Source: an uncultured Oscillospiraceae bacterium (lineage in GTDB: Bacteria; Bacillota; Clostridia; Oscillospirales; Acutalibacteraceae). Taken from it: DNA of 64,000 nucleotides. The stretch is taken from the NCBI GenBank assembly GCA_902465155.1, contig CABQLY010000012.1, positions 1-64,000 on the forward strand. Direction: 5' to 3'. This document shows, piece by piece, positions 50,957 to 60,519 of this stretch. The notes below the pieces were generated by a model that was given only the letters and a program-made list of their open reading frames with translations, did no database searches and was not told the DNA's origin. Position 1 is the stretch's first letter. Every line of letters begins with the position of its first letter. Made by a program: the position numbers and the translations under genes.

Positions 50957-52114
50957 ATGGCAGCAACGAAGGAGAAAAAATTTGTAGGTAAGGTTGGCGC
51001 TAATGCCGATGAAAAGGCCAAGGCGCTTTCCACCGCGATTGAGCAGCTGGAAAAAAAGTACGGCAGCGGAACGGTTATGCGGCTGGGGGAGAATGTTTCT
51101 ATGAATGTAGAGCACATTTCTACCGGCTCGCTTTCGTTAGATCTGGCGCTGGGCATTGGGGGCTTGCCGCGCGGCCGTATTACCGAAATTTACGGGCCGG
51201 AATCTTCGGGTAAAACTACCATTGCGCTGCACGCCGTTGCCGAAATGCAAAAAAAGGGCGGCAAGGCCGCGTTTATTGATGTGGAGCACGCCTTAGACCC
51301 GGTTTACGCCGAAAGCTTAGGGGTAGATATTGACCAGCTGCTGGTTTCCCAGCCCGATACCGGCGAGCAGGCCATGGAAATTACCGAGGCGCTGGTTATG
51401 TCCGGCGCAATTGATATTGTGGTTGTAGACTCGGTTGCCGCGTTGGTGCCAAAGGCCGAAATTGAGGGCGATATGGGAGACAGCCATGTAGGCCTGCAGG
51501 CCCGGCTGATGTCGCAGTCGCTGCGTAAGCTTACCGGTACCATTTCTAAGTACAATTGTATTGCTATTTTTATTAACCAGCTGCGCGACAAAATTGGCGT
51601 AATGTACGGCAGCAGCGAAACCACCACCGGCGGCCGCGCCTTAAAGTTTTTTGCCAGCGTGCGTATTGATATTCGCAAGGTAGAAACCCTAAAAAGCGGC
51701 ACCGAGATGATTGGCTCGCACACCCGGGCCAAGGTGGTTAAAAACAAGGTGGCGCCTCCCTTTAAAACCGCCGAGTTTGATATTATGTACGGCAAGGGCA
51801 TTTCAAAATCCGGCGAGCTGATTGATTTGGGCGTTGAGTATAAGGTGCTGCGGCGCTCCGGCGCGTTTTACTATTACGGCGAGGCTAAATTGGGTCAGGG
51901 CCGCGAAAATACCAAGCAGGCAATAGAGGCCGACGAGCAATTGGCAAACGAGATTGAGGAAAAAATTTACGCCGCCGTGCGCGCCCAGCAGGAGGAGCAG
52001 GCCGCCAAGCGCAAGGCCCCCAAGGCCGGCGAGCCTACGGTTGGCGTGCCGGATGAGGAATTGCCGGAGCCGCCCCAAAAGCACATTAGCATTGATGTTG
52101 CCGTGGACGATTAA
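50957..52114 (+). CDS. recA: Recombinase RecA
   Basis: An ATP-dependent strand-exchange protein that drives homologous recombination and SOS induction. It has 385 residues. Walker A is GPESSGKTT, later NQLRDKIGVMYG and KFFASVRIDIRK; the C-terminus is acidic (ISIDVAVDD). AGAAGGGATG precedes the ATG. recX follows after 16 bases, a common pairing. Confidence 0.98.
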   Translation: MAATKEKKFVGKVGANADEKAKALSTAIEQLEKKYGSGTVMRLGENVSMNVEHISTGSLSLDLALGIGGLPRGRITEIYGPESSGKTTIALHAVAEMQKKGGKAAFIDVEHALDPVYAESLGVDIDQLLVSQPDTGEQAMEITEALVMSGAIDIVVVDSVAALVPKAEIEGDMGDSHVGLQARLMSQSLRKLTGTISKYNCIAIFINQLRDKIGVMYGSSETTTGGRALKFFASVRIDIRKVETLKSGTEMIGSHTRAKVVKNKVAPPFKTAEFDIMYGKGISKSGELIDLGVEYKVLRRSGAFYYYGEAKLGQGRENTKQAIEADEQLANEIEEKIYAAVRAQQEEQAAKRKAPKAGEPTVGVPDEELPEPPQKHISIDVAVDD

Positions 52115-52130
52115 CGCGCCATCATAGATC

Positions 52131-52811
52131 ATGCACAAAATACAGTCTATAGAACCCCGCCGCCGCCACTTGGCGCGGGTTTGCCTGGCACCGCCGCCCG
52201 ACCTTACCGTGTACGAGGAGGACCGCCGCAGCCTGCTGCCGGAGCTTGAAAACGGCCAGCCGCTGGTGGACCGCACTATTATTGAGCGGTTGAAATTAGC
52301 GGTTGGTGACGCGCTTAGTGACAATGATGTGCAGCAGCTTATAAAGGTTTCGCTTTGCTTTCGCGCAAAGGAAAGGGCCGTGTGGCACTTAGCCTCGGCC
52401 GATTATTCGGCCCGCGGACTGTACCAAAAGCTGCGCCCCGTTTTTGGCACCGTGCCGGCCGAGTTTGCCGTAACCCAAATGCGGCAGCGCGGCTATTTAA
52501 ACGATGAACACTACGCCGAGCGCCTGGCGCAGGCGTTAAACGCCAAGGGGCTTTCGGCCCGGGCCGCTGCCCAAAAAATGCAGCAAAAGGGGCTGGAGCG
52601 GGGCGTTGCCGAGGCGGCCGTACAGCGCTTTTTTACCGAAAACGAGGAGGAAAAAGCTACCGCTTTGGTTTTAAAAAAGTACGCACAAAAAATAACCGAC
52701 CCGCAGGATATTCGCAAAACAACCGCCGCGCTGGTGCGGCGGGGCTTTAGCTTTTCGGCCGCGCGGGCGGCCATTGCCGCCGCAAGGGCAAAGATAGCGG
52801 GCGAGGTTTAG
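52131..52811 (+). CDS. recX: RecA regulatory protein RecX
   Basis: A 226-residue RecX-type protein, a modulator of RecA filaments. The helical repeats of the family are visible (DYSARGLYQKL ... AVTQMRQRGYLNDEHYAERL ... GLSARAAAQKMQQKGL). The ribosome site before this ATG is weak, so translation may depend on coupling with recA. The N-terminal 60 residues are family-typical but less conserved. Confidence 0.87.
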   Translation: MHKIQSIEPRRRHLARVCLAPPPDLTVYEEDRRSLLPELENGQPLVDRTIIERLKLAVGDALSDNDVQQLIKVSLCFRAKERAVWHLASADYSARGLYQKLRPVFGTVPAEFAVTQMRQRGYLNDEHYAERLAQALNAKGLSARAAAQKMQQKGLERGVAEAAVQRFFTENEEEKATALVLKKYAQKITDPQDIRKTTAALVRRGFSFSAARAAIAAARAKIAGEV

Positions 52812-53399
52812 GCCAGCCGTGCAATTTCGCCATGCAATTTCGCCGTGAAATTTTGGCAGTAAAATCCGGCAGTAAAATCCGGCAGTAAAATCCGGCAGTA
52901 AAATCCGGCGGTATAATTCGGCAGTAAATTTCGGCGGTATAATTCGGCAGTAAATTTCGGCGGTATAATTCGGCGGTATAATTCGGCAGTATAATCCGGC
53001 AGTATAATATAAGCAGTAAAATCTAAGCGGTAAAATGCCGCGCGGAGCTTTTGGCCGTGCTGAATTTTGGCCGTGCTGAATTTTGGCCGTGCCGTTATGG
53101 CCGGCGGTTTGGCGGCTGCCCGCCGTTTTAACCGGTTGCCCTGCCCGGCGCTTTAACCGCCTGTTTTTTAAGGGGTGTTTTACCGCCGCTTTAACGGTGC
53201 TTTCGCGGCCGGTTTAGTTAACGCTTTTACGCTTTGCGGCCGGTTTAGCCAACGCAATTCTGCTTTGGCGCGGCGGGCGCCGCAGCGTTTTAAAAAAAGC
53301 TTTTGCGGCCGGCTTTTACGCCCTTTTTACAAAACCTTGCGGCAAATTGCGTGCCGTTTTCAGCAAATTTCAGCGCATTTTTAAAGGAGAAGTTTAACC
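52812..53399. other. Repeat-filled spacer before rimO
   Basis: Nearly 590 bases with no gene. A 13-base tandem array covers 52852-53020, followed by three copies of a 16-base unit (GGCCGTGCTGAATTTT, about 53050-53090), then GC-rich GGTTTA/GCGGCCGG sequence. rimO's AAAGGAGA ribosome site closes it. Confidence 0.75.
52852..53020. repeat. Tandem repeat, 13-base unit, about thirteen copies
   Basis: Copies of GGCAGTAAAATCC (four identical) shade into GGCGGTATAATTC and GGCAGTAAATTTC alternating, all at a 13-base period. Confidence 0.92.
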
Positions 53400-54752
53400 A
53401 TGCCAAAAATCGGAATGATCTCATTAGGGTGCCCCAAAAATCAGGTGGACGCCGAGCGGATGTTGGCCAAGCTGGCGGCCGCCGGCTACGAGCTTACCGG
53501 GGACGAACAGCAGGCAGATGTAATTATTGTAAACACCTGCGGTTTTATTGAGTCGGCCAAAACCGAGGCCATTGAGAATATTATTGAGGCGGCCGGGTAC
53601 AAAAAAACCGGCAACCTAAAGGCGCTTATTGTAACCGGTTGTTTGGCAGAGCGTTATAAAGACGAAATTTTAACCCAAATGCCCGAGGTAGATTGCGTGC
53701 TGGGCCTTGGCTGCATGGAAAGTTTGGTAGAAACGGTGCAAAAAGCGCTGGCCAAAACGGCCGGCCGCTCGCTTTACGCCGAAAAAACGCAGCTGCCGCT
53801 TACCGGCAAGCGCATTTTAACAACCCCGCCCTACACGGCCTACCTAAAGGTGGCCGAGGGGTGCGATAACTGCTGCACCTATTGCGCCATTCCGGCCATA
53901 CGCGGCCGCTTTCGCAGCGTTCCGCTGGAGGATTGCGTAAAAGAGGCCGAGGAGCTGGCCGCCGCCGGCGTAAAGGAACTGGTGGTGGTGGCGCAGGATA
54001 CCACCAATTACGGCGCCGACCTGTACGGCGAGCCTAAGCTGTGCGAGCTGCTGCAAAGGCTTTGCAAAATTCCGGGCCTGCACTGGGTGCGCACCCTTTA
54101 CACCTACCCCGACCGCATTACGCCGGAATTGTTAAATTTGGTGCAAAGCGAGCCCAAGCTGGTAAAGTATTTTGATATTCCCATTCAACACTGCAACGCC
54201 AACATTTTAAAGCGCATGAACCGTACCGGCAGCCGGCAGGAGTTAGAGGCGCTGCTGCAAAAAATTCGGCAGGCGGTGCCGGGCGTAACGCTGCGTACTA
54301 CCTTAATTACCGGCTTTCCCGGCGAGGATGAAGCCGCCTTTACCGAGCTGTGCGAGTTTGTGCGCGCCGCCGAGTTTGACCGCTTAGGCTGCTTTGCCTA
54401 TTCGGCCGAGGAGGGCACCCTGGCTGCCGAAATGCCTAACCAGGTGCCGGAGCAATTGCGGCAGGACCGCGCCGAGAATATTATGAACGACCAAATGACC
54501 ATTTCGGCCCGCAAAAACCAGCAAAAAATTGGCACCGAGCAAGAGGTTTTGGTAGAGGGGTACGACGATTACATAAAATGCTATTACGGCCGCAGCGCCG
54601 CCGACGCGCCGGATATTGACGGCAAGGTGTTTTTTTACAGTGCCCGGCCGCTGCAGCCCGGCACCTTTGTAACGGTTTGCGTAAATGATGTTATAGAGTA
54701 CGACCTTTTAGGAGAATTAAAGGAGGGGGACGGCCTTGAACCTGCCGAATAA
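53400..54752 (+). CDS. rimO: Ribosomal protein S12 methylthiotransferase RimO
   Basis: Methylthiolates the conserved Asp of ribosomal protein S12. It has 450 residues. The N-terminal MTTase domain has conserved cysteines (LGCPKNQVD, NTCGFIESA, VTGCLAERY), the radical-SAM cluster is CDNCCTYC (CxxxCxxC), and a C-terminal TRAM domain follows. AAAGGAGA precedes the ATG. It overlaps pgsA by 17 bases, the usual Firmicutes rimO-pgsA pair. Confidence 0.97.
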   Translation: MPKIGMISLGCPKNQVDAERMLAKLAAAGYELTGDEQQADVIIVNTCGFIESAKTEAIENIIEAAGYKKTGNLKALIVTGCLAERYKDEILTQMPEVDCVLGLGCMESLVETVQKALAKTAGRSLYAEKTQLPLTGKRILTTPPYTAYLKVAEGCDNCCTYCAIPAIRGRFRSVPLEDCVKEAEELAAAGVKELVVVAQDTTNYGADLYGEPKLCELLQRLCKIPGLHWVRTLYTYPDRITPELLNLVQSEPKLVKYFDIPIQHCNANILKRMNRTGSRQELEALLQKIRQAVPGVTLRTTLITGFPGEDEAAFTELCEFVRAAEFDRLGCFAYSAEEGTLAAEMPNQVPEQLRQDRAENIMNDQMTISARKNQQKIGTEQEVLVEGYDDYIKCYYGRSAADAPDIDGKVFFYSARPLQPGTFVTVCVNDVIEYDLLGELKEGDGLEPAE

Positions 54753-55326
54753 ATTAACGCTGCTGCGCATTTTGCTAACGCCGGTGTTTATGCTGCTGCT
54801 GCTGTGGCAGTTTCCGCACCACTATTTAGCGGCGCTGTTGGTTTTTATTTTTGCCTCCGTAACCGATTTATTAGACGGCCGCCTGGCCCGAAAGAACCAA
54901 CAGGTTACCGATTTTGGCAAATTTTTAGACCCGCTGGCCGATAAAATGCTAACAACGGCCGCGCTGCTGGGCTTTATTGTGCTGAACATTGGTGTTGGCA
55001 CGGTTTGGGTGGCGTTTATTGTAATGCTGCGGGAATTTTTAATGGCCTCGCTGCGGCTGGTGGCGGTAGATAACGGCCGGGTTATTGCGGCCAACGCCTG
55101 GGGCAAGGTTAAAACCGTTTGCCAAATGGTTGCCATTATTTTTGCTATTTTTGCGCAGTATGTGCTTTCGCTGCCCGTTGTTGGCGGCCTTAGCTGCTAC
55201 GGTGTGCTTTGCGCCGCGGCCAACATTATTACCACGGTGTTTTTGTGGGTTTCTACCCTAATGGCGGTTGTTTCCGGCGCGGTGTACTTGGCGCAAAACG
55301 GAAAATTTTTAACCACCCAAAAATAA
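54736..55326 (+). CDS. pgsA: CDP-diacylglycerol-glycerol-3-phosphate phosphatidyltransferase
   Basis: Makes phosphatidylglycerophosphate at the membrane. It has 196 residues and about five membrane segments. The CDP-alcohol phosphotransferase motif is complete: DGRLAR ... DFGKFLDPLADK. It starts at TTG within the end of rimO, with AAAGGAGGGGG upstream. Confidence 0.94.
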   Translation: MNLPNKLTLLRILLTPVFMLLLLWQFPHHYLAALLVFIFASVTDLLDGRLARKNQQVTDFGKFLDPLADKMLTTAALLGFIVLNIGVGTVWVAFIVMLREFLMASLRLVAVDNGRVIAANAWGKVKTVCQMVAIIFAIFAQYVLSLPVVGGLSCYGVLCAAANIITTVFLWVSTLMAVVSGAVYLAQNGKFLTTQK

Positions 55327-55334
55327 ATTTTAAA

Positions 55335-55371
55335 AGCCCCAAAATAGGGGCTGGACAAAAGCGCTGCTTTT
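55335..55371 (+). terminator. Tandem hairpins after pgsA
   Basis: AGCCCC/GGGGCT (55335-55352) and AAAAGC/GCTTTT (55357-55371) follow the pgsA stop. T runs are short, so termination may be partial. Confidence 0.5.
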
Positions 55372-55380
55372 GCGTATAAT
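55352..55380 (+). promoter_or_regulatory. Promoter of the cysE T-box transcript
   Basis: TGGACA (55352-55357), 17 bases, TATAAT (55375-55380). Confidence 0.75.
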
Positions 55381-55509
55381 ATTAGTAAAGCTTTATATTG
55401 TAAAATGCGTTTAGGCGGGCAAAGGTTAAACCCCTGCGGGGGCGGGCTTTGGCCTGCCTTGGGCGGGCGGGCGCCAAACAAAAGGGTTGGCCCTGCCGGC
55501 TTTTAGGCA

Positions 55510-55853
55510 AAAAGAGTAGCACATTTGCCCCTTTAGGGAGCGGGCCGGTAACTGCAAAGGCCCGCAGGTGCGCGGTGTGCAAAGTGCGTTTGCCAAGCAC
55601 GGGCATTAAAGCGCGGCCGGGCTTTGCCGGGCGGCGTGTGTAGGTGCCTGCGGCGGCCCCGTTACAGCCAAAGCAGGGTAAGCGGCTTGCCGGTTGCCCA
55701 AAAACCAGCAAACGGCTGCGTTAGTGCGTTGGTTGGCCCCTTTGGCCGGCCGGGCAGCGGCGTTGTTGGGCTAAGCAATAAACCGGAGTGGAACCGCGGT
55801 TTTTTTAAAAAACAATCGCCTCCCGTGCAATGCACGGGGGTATTTTATTTTTT
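55510..55853 (+). ncRNA. T-box riboswitch (probably tRNA-Cys)
   Basis: Stem I begins AAAAGAGTAG (about 55509-55519), followed by AGGGAGCGGGCCGGTAA-like sequence. The antiterminator carries the T-box core GGAGTGGAACCGCGG (55785-55799). A terminator, CCCGTGC-loop-GCACGGG with a T-rich tail (55822-55853), completes the switch. Uncharged tRNA would open it. As the genes are cysE and cysS, the tRNA is probably Cys (codon UGC); the specifier triplet could not be fixed. Confidence 0.87.
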
Positions 55854-55865
55854 AGGGGTGTTTTT

Positions 55866-56513
55866 ATGTTTGAACGCATAAAAGAGGATATTGCCGCCGT
55901 AAAGGAGCGGGACCCGGCTGCCCGCAGCAGCTTGGAAATTTTTTTGCTGTACCCCGGCGTGCGCGCCATACGAATGTACCGGCGCGCCCACTGGTGTTAT
56001 TTGCACAATCTTAAATTTTTGGCACGGTGGATCTCCCAACGGGCGGTGCGCAAAACGGGCATTGAAATTCACCCGGGGGCTACCATTGGCCGCCGTTTGG
56101 TAATTGACCACGGCACCGGCGTTGTAATTGGCGAAACGGCCGAAATTGGCGACGATGTTTTAATTTACCAAGGGGTAACCCTGGGCGGCACCGGCAAGGA
56201 TGTTGGCAAGCGCCACCCCACCATTGGTAACCATGTAATGATCAGCTCGGGCGCCAAGGTGCTTGGCCCGTTTAAGGTTGGGGATAACAGCCGCATTGCC
56301 GCCGGGGCCGTAGTGCTGGAGGAAATTCCGCCCGATTGCACCGCCGCCGGCGTGCCGGCCCGCATTGTGCGCCGCCGGGGGGAAAGGGTTCGCCCGCTGG
56401 ACCAGGTTCATGTGCCCGACCCGGTTGCCGAGCAGCTTTGCAAGCTGGAATACCGTTTAAGCAAATTAGAGCATGAAACGAAAGAAAATACGCAAAAGGA
56501 GAAGGAAGAATGA
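55866..56513 (+). CDS. cysE: Serine O-acetyltransferase
   Basis: Makes O-acetylserine, the precursor of cysteine. It has 215 residues, the short Gram-positive form. The left-handed hexapeptide-repeat fold is plain (IEIHPGATIGRRLVIDHG TGVVIGETA; then GVTLGGTGKD and HPTIGNHVMI). The C-terminus (PEEKENTQ-like, KENTQKEKEE) is charged. It starts at the ATG at 55866 after AGGGGTG; a longer frame upstream lies inside the T-box terminator. The T-box places it under cysteine control. Confidence 0.95.
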   Translation: MFERIKEDIAAVKERDPAARSSLEIFLLYPGVRAIRMYRRAHWCYLHNLKFLARWISQRAVRKTGIEIHPGATIGRRLVIDHGTGVVIGETAEIGDDVLIYQGVTLGGTGKDVGKRHPTIGNHVMISSGAKVLGPFKVGDNSRIAAGAVVLEEIPPDCTAAGVPARIVRRRGERVRPLDQVHVPDPVAEQLCKLEYRLSKLEHETKENTQKEKEE

Positions 56514-57889
56514 AAATTTTTAACACCATGACCCGCGAAAAGCAGGAGCTAACGCCGCAAACCCCGGGCGAGTACCGCATTTACGCCTGCGGCCCAACGG
56601 TTTACAACTACATTCACATTGGCAACGCCCGCCCGCTTTGCGTGTTTGATGTTTTGCGCCGTTATTTGGAGTACCGCGGCAACAAGGTAATTTTTGTGCA
56701 GAATTTTACCGATATTGACGATAAGCTGATTAAAAAAGCCAACGAGGAGGGCATTACCGTGCCCGAGGTGGCCGAACGCTACATTGCCGAGTTTTGGACC
56801 GACGCCGAGGGCCTGAATGTGCAAAAGGCCACCGTGCACCCGCGCGCCACCGAGAATATTGACGCCATTTTGGCCATTATTAAAACGCTGACCGAAAAGG
56901 GCTACGCCTACCAGGCCGACGGTGATGTTTACTTTAGGGCCAAAAGGTTTAAAGAATACGGCAAGCTTTCGCACCAGCCGCTGGAGGATTTAGAGGCCGG
57001 CGCCCGCATTAATGTTGCCGAGCACAAAGAGGACCCCATGGATTTTTGCCTGTGGAAGGGGGCCAAGCCCGGCGAGCCGTTTTGGCCTTCGGAGTTTGGC
57101 AACGGCCGCCCCGGCTGGCACATTGAATGTTCGGCAATGGCCGGCAAATTTTTGGGCAAGACCATTGATATTCACTGCGGCGGGCAAGACCTTATCTTCC
57201 CCCACCACGAAAACGAAATTGCCCAGTCGGAGTGCGCCAACGGATGCACCTTTGCCCGTTACTGGATGCACAACGGCTACATTAATGTAGATAACCGCAA
57301 AATGTCAAAATCGTTGGGCAACTTTTTTACGGTGCGTGAGGTGGCCGAAAAATTTGGCTACGAGCCCATTCGCTATATTATGATCTCCTCGCACTACCGC
57401 AGCCCTATTAATTACAGTGTAGAAATTTTAGAGCAATCCAAAAACGCGTTAGAGCGGCTTTACACCTGCTTTGAAAACCTAAACTTTGCCCTGCAAAACG
57501 CCCCGCAGGGCGGGCAGGAGCCGGCGTTTATTGCGGCGTACCGGGCCGATTTTATAAAAGCCATGGACGACGATTTAAACACCGCCGACGCGCTGGCTGC
57601 CGTGTTTAATTTGGTGCGGGATACCAACAAGCAAATTGCCGAAAACGCCGGCAGCGCCACGCTGCAAAGCTGCAAGGTTCTGCTGCAGGAGCTGTGCGGC
57701 GTGCTGGGCTTGGGCTACAACCAAAAAACGCAGGCGCTGGACAGCGAAGTAGAAGCGCTGATTGAGCAGCGCACCGCCGCCCGCAAAAACAAAAACTACG
57801 CCCTGGCCGATGAAATTCGCGACCGGTTAAAGCAAATGGGCATTGTGTTGGAAGATTCGGCCGCCGGGGTAAAATGGCACCGGATGTAA
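56510..57889 (+). CDS. cysS: Cysteinyl-tRNA synthetase
   Basis: A class I synthetase that charges tRNA-Cys, 459 residues. Signatures: the zinc cysteine in CGPTVYNYIHIGNARP (HIGN), GWHIECSAM, GGQDLIFPHHENEIAQ and KMSKSLGN. It overlaps cysE by four bases (ATGA), so both obey the T-box. It overlaps the next gene by 16 bases. Confidence 0.97.
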   Translation: MKIFNTMTREKQELTPQTPGEYRIYACGPTVYNYIHIGNARPLCVFDVLRRYLEYRGNKVIFVQNFTDIDDKLIKKANEEGITVPEVAERYIAEFWTDAEGLNVQKATVHPRATENIDAILAIIKTLTEKGYAYQADGDVYFRAKRFKEYGKLSHQPLEDLEAGARINVAEHKEDPMDFCLWKGAKPGEPFWPSEFGNGRPGWHIECSAMAGKFLGKTIDIHCGGQDLIFPHHENEIAQSECANGCTFARYWMHNGYINVDNRKMSKSLGNFFTVREVAEKFGYEPIRYIMISSHYRSPINYSVEILEQSKNALERLYTCFENLNFALQNAPQGGQEPAFIAAYRADFIKAMDDDLNTADALAAVFNLVRDTNKQIAENAGSATLQSCKVLLQELCGVLGLGYNQKTQALDSEVEALIEQRTAARKNKNYALADEIRDRLKQMGIVLEDSAAGVKWHRM

Positions 57890-58644
57890 CCGCCCTGCCC
57901 GGGGTGCGTTGGCTGCCGCTGGGCAGCGCCAAAATCGCCGTTAGCCCGGCCCACACCTTTGGCACCGACGCCGTACTGCTGGCGCACTTTTCGGCCCCTA
58001 AAAAAAGTGACACCGCAGTAGACCTTTGCACCGGTTGCGGCGCAATTCCGCTGCTTTGGCTGCAAAGGGGGCAAACCGCTGCCGCCACGGGAGTAGATAT
58101 TGCGCCCGAGGCCATTGCGCTGGCCCGGCTAAGCGCCGCCCGAAACGGGCTGCAGAGCCGGGTGCGGTTTTTAGCGGCCGATTTAAAAAATCCCTTTGCC
58201 TTGCTGCCTAAAAACAGCTTTAGCTTAGTTACCTGCAACCCGCCGTATTTTACGGTTGGCGCCGGGCCGCAAAGCAAAACCCCGGCCGGCCAAACCGCTA
58301 GGCACGAGGTTTGCTGCACCCTTTTTCATGTAATTCAAACCTCGGCCGTGCTGCTGCGCTTTGGCGGTCGGCTGGCGCTGTGCCAACGGCCGGAGCGGCT
58401 AAGCGAGGTTTTTACGCTCATGTCGGCGCAGGGAATAGAGCCTAAGCGCCTGCAGCTGGTTTGCAAAAACAAAAGCACCGCACCTTGGCTGGTGCTGGTA
58501 GAGGGGCGCCGCGGCGGCAAGCCGGGGCTAACCGTTTTGCCAAACCTAATTTTGTACGAAAACGGCAGCCCAACCCCCGCGCTGCAAGCGGCCTACGGCC
58601 CGTTTGGGCAGTTTTTGCCGGGGCAGAAAAACGGGGGCGAATAA
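57874..58644 (+). CDS. tRNA1(Val) adenine-N6 methyltransferase-like protein (TrmN6/YfiC)
   Basis: A 256-residue SAM-dependent methyltransferase of the TrmN6/YfiC type. The motif I region is AVDLCTGCGAIPLLW and the catalytic NPPY is in TCNPPYFTVG. The E. coli homologue methylates A37 of tRNA-Val. It overlaps cysS by 16 bases and ends the cysE operon. It is the nearest family by sequence; the exact tRNA substrate is unproven. Confidence 0.87.
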   Translation: MAPDVTALPGVRWLPLGSAKIAVSPAHTFGTDAVLLAHFSAPKKSDTAVDLCTGCGAIPLLWLQRGQTAAATGVDIAPEAIALARLSAARNGLQSRVRFLAADLKNPFALLPKNSFSLVTCNPPYFTVGAGPQSKTPAGQTARHEVCCTLFHVIQTSAVLLRFGGRLALCQRPERLSEVFTLMSAQGIEPKRLQLVCKNKSTAPWLVLVEGRRGGKPGLTVLPNLILYENGSPTPALQAAYGPFGQFLPGQKNGGE

Positions 58645-59119
58645 GCCGCGGAAAAATTGGCACGGCAAAATTGGCGCGGCAAAATTCCGGGTAAAAATAA
58701 ATACCCGCTGAAATTAAATTGCCGGCAAAAACGCAGGTAATTTTAACGGGGTGCCAAGGCTTTTAACAATGCATGCACTTAAATTTTTTCTTTAAAATCG
58801 GTGCCTCAATGCGTGTGCCGCGGTTAAACAAAGGCTAAAGCCTGGGGAAAGCTTGGGGCTTTAAAAAGCAGCGCGTTTTCGGCCGGCGCGGGTTTTTCGC
58901 GGCGTTGGGGCTTTAAAAAAGCAACGCGTTTTTGCGTGCAAAGCCAAAATAATAAAACAAAAACAATAAAGTAAAATGATTTTAACAATATAATCTGCGC
59001 CGAAATGCAATGGCTTTGCGGCCGTGTTGGCATTATAATTAAAACAATGCCGTTGGTACGCCGTACGGCAAAATTGCCGGCCGGGCTAAAGCTTACCGGC
59101 CAAAACGGAGGATATTGTT
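58645..59119. other. Gene-free region upstream of uxaC
   Basis: About 475 bases. It starts with a short run of GGCACGGCAAAATT copies (58658-58690), then AT-rich sequence. TATAAT near 58988-58993 and 59031 may be -10 boxes, but no good -35 pair was identified. No gene is evident. Confidence 0.5.
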
Positions 59120-60517
59120 ATGAAACCCTTTATGGACCAAGACTTTTTACTTTCTACCCCTACGGCGGTAGAGCTGTTTCACCGGTACGCTGCGCCGCTG
59201 CCGATTATTGATTACCACTGCCACATAGACGCGGCCGAAATTTACGAAAATAGAACCTACGAGAATTTGGCTCAGGCTTGGCTTGGGGGCGACCATTACA
59301 AGTGGCGCGCCATGCGCATTTGCGGGGTAGAGGAGCGGCTGATAACCGGCAACGCAGCCGACCGCGAAAAGTTTAACGCCTTTTGCGGCATTATGCCAAA
59401 GCTGGCGGGCAGCCCGCTGTACCATTGGGCGCATTTAGAGCTAAAAAACTATTTTGGCATTACTACTCCCCTTAGCGCCGAAACGGCCGAGCAAATTTGG
59501 CAGCAAACGGCCGAACAGCTGCAAAAAATGCCGGTGCGGGAGGTTCTTGCCCGTTCCGGGGTGGAGGCCCTTTGCACCACCAACGACCCCACCGAGGATT
59601 TAAAATATCACCGCCTGCTGGCCGAGGACAGCACCTTTGCCCCAAAGGTGTGCCCGGCGTTTCGGCCCGACCGCGCCATTGCCATTGACAAGCCCGGCTT
59701 TACCGATTACTTGGCGCAGCTGGGAGCGTGCTGCGGGGTGGAAATTCACTCGATTGCCGCGCTGCAAAAGGCGTTGCTGCAGCGGGTAGAATTTTTTAAC
59801 CAAAACGGCTGCCGCGCGTGCGACCACGGGTTAGATTATGTTCCCTTTTACGAAATTACCGCCGAGCAGGCCGAGCAAATTTTGCAAAAGGCCCTGCGCG
59901 GGCAGGCGCTAACCGCAAACGAGGTAAACGGCTACAAAACCTTTGTGCAGCAGTTTTTGGTGCCGCACTACAAACGGCTAAACTGGGTTTGGGAGGTTCA
60001 CTTTGGCGTTATGCGCAATGTAAACTCGGCGCAGTTTGCCGCCCTTGGGGCCGATACGGGGTTTGATACCGCCGGCCACCGGAACGACGCCGAGGCTCTG
60101 GCGCAGCTGTTAAACAGCCTTTACCAAAAGGGCGCGCTGCCCAAAACAATTTTGTTCCCCATTAACCCGGCCGATAACATTACCGTTGGCACGCTGTGCG
60201 GCGCATTTTGCTGCCCGGGCGCGGCCGGCTTTGTGCAGCAGGGTGCCGCCTGGTGGTTTAACGATACCAAAAATGGTATGGAGCAGCAATTAAAAAGCTT
60301 TTCCGAGCTTTCGGTGCTGGGCTGCTTTGTTGGTATGCTAACCGACAGCCGCAGCTTTTTCTCCTACCCGCGGCACGAATATTTTCGCCGCATTTTTTGC
60401 AATTACTTAGGCAATTTAGTAGAAAACGGGGAATACCCAAACAGCCCGGCGGCCTTAAAGCAGCTGGTAGAGGGCGTTTGCTACGGCAACGCTAAAAAAT
60501 TTTTTAATTTGGAGTAA
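59120..60517 (+). CDS. uxaC: Glucuronate isomerase
   Basis: Isomerises glucuronate to fructuronate (and galacturonate to tagaturonate), the first step of hexuronate catabolism. It has 465 residues, the standard length. The amidohydrolase-type fold motifs IIDYHCHIDAAEIYENRTY near the start and WEVHFGVMRNVN are typical. The start is ATG after ACGGAGG. It is isolated here from other uronate genes (no uxaB, uxuA or transporter), and is followed two bases later by mnmA. Confidence 0.94.
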   Translation: MKPFMDQDFLLSTPTAVELFHRYAAPLPIIDYHCHIDAAEIYENRTYENLAQAWLGGDHYKWRAMRICGVEERLITGNAADREKFNAFCGIMPKLAGSPLYHWAHLELKNYFGITTPLSAETAEQIWQQTAEQLQKMPVREVLARSGVEALCTTNDPTEDLKYHRLLAEDSTFAPKVCPAFRPDRAIAIDKPGFTDYLAQLGACCGVEIHSIAALQKALLQRVEFFNQNGCRACDHGLDYVPFYEITAEQAEQILQKALRGQALTANEVNGYKTFVQQFLVPHYKRLNWVWEVHFGVMRNVNSAQFAALGADTGFDTAGHRNDAEALAQLLNSLYQKGALPKTILFPINPADNITVGTLCGAFCCPGAAGFVQQGAAWWFNDTKNGMEQQLKSFSELSVLGCFVGMLTDSRSFFSYPRHEYFRRIFCNYLGNLVENGEYPNSPAALKQLVEGVCYGNAKKFFNLE

Positions 60518-60519
60518 GT

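Noticed and set aside
55449..55643. Small open frames inside the cysE leader
   Set aside because: They fall within the T-box leader and are explained by RNA structure; no ribosome site.
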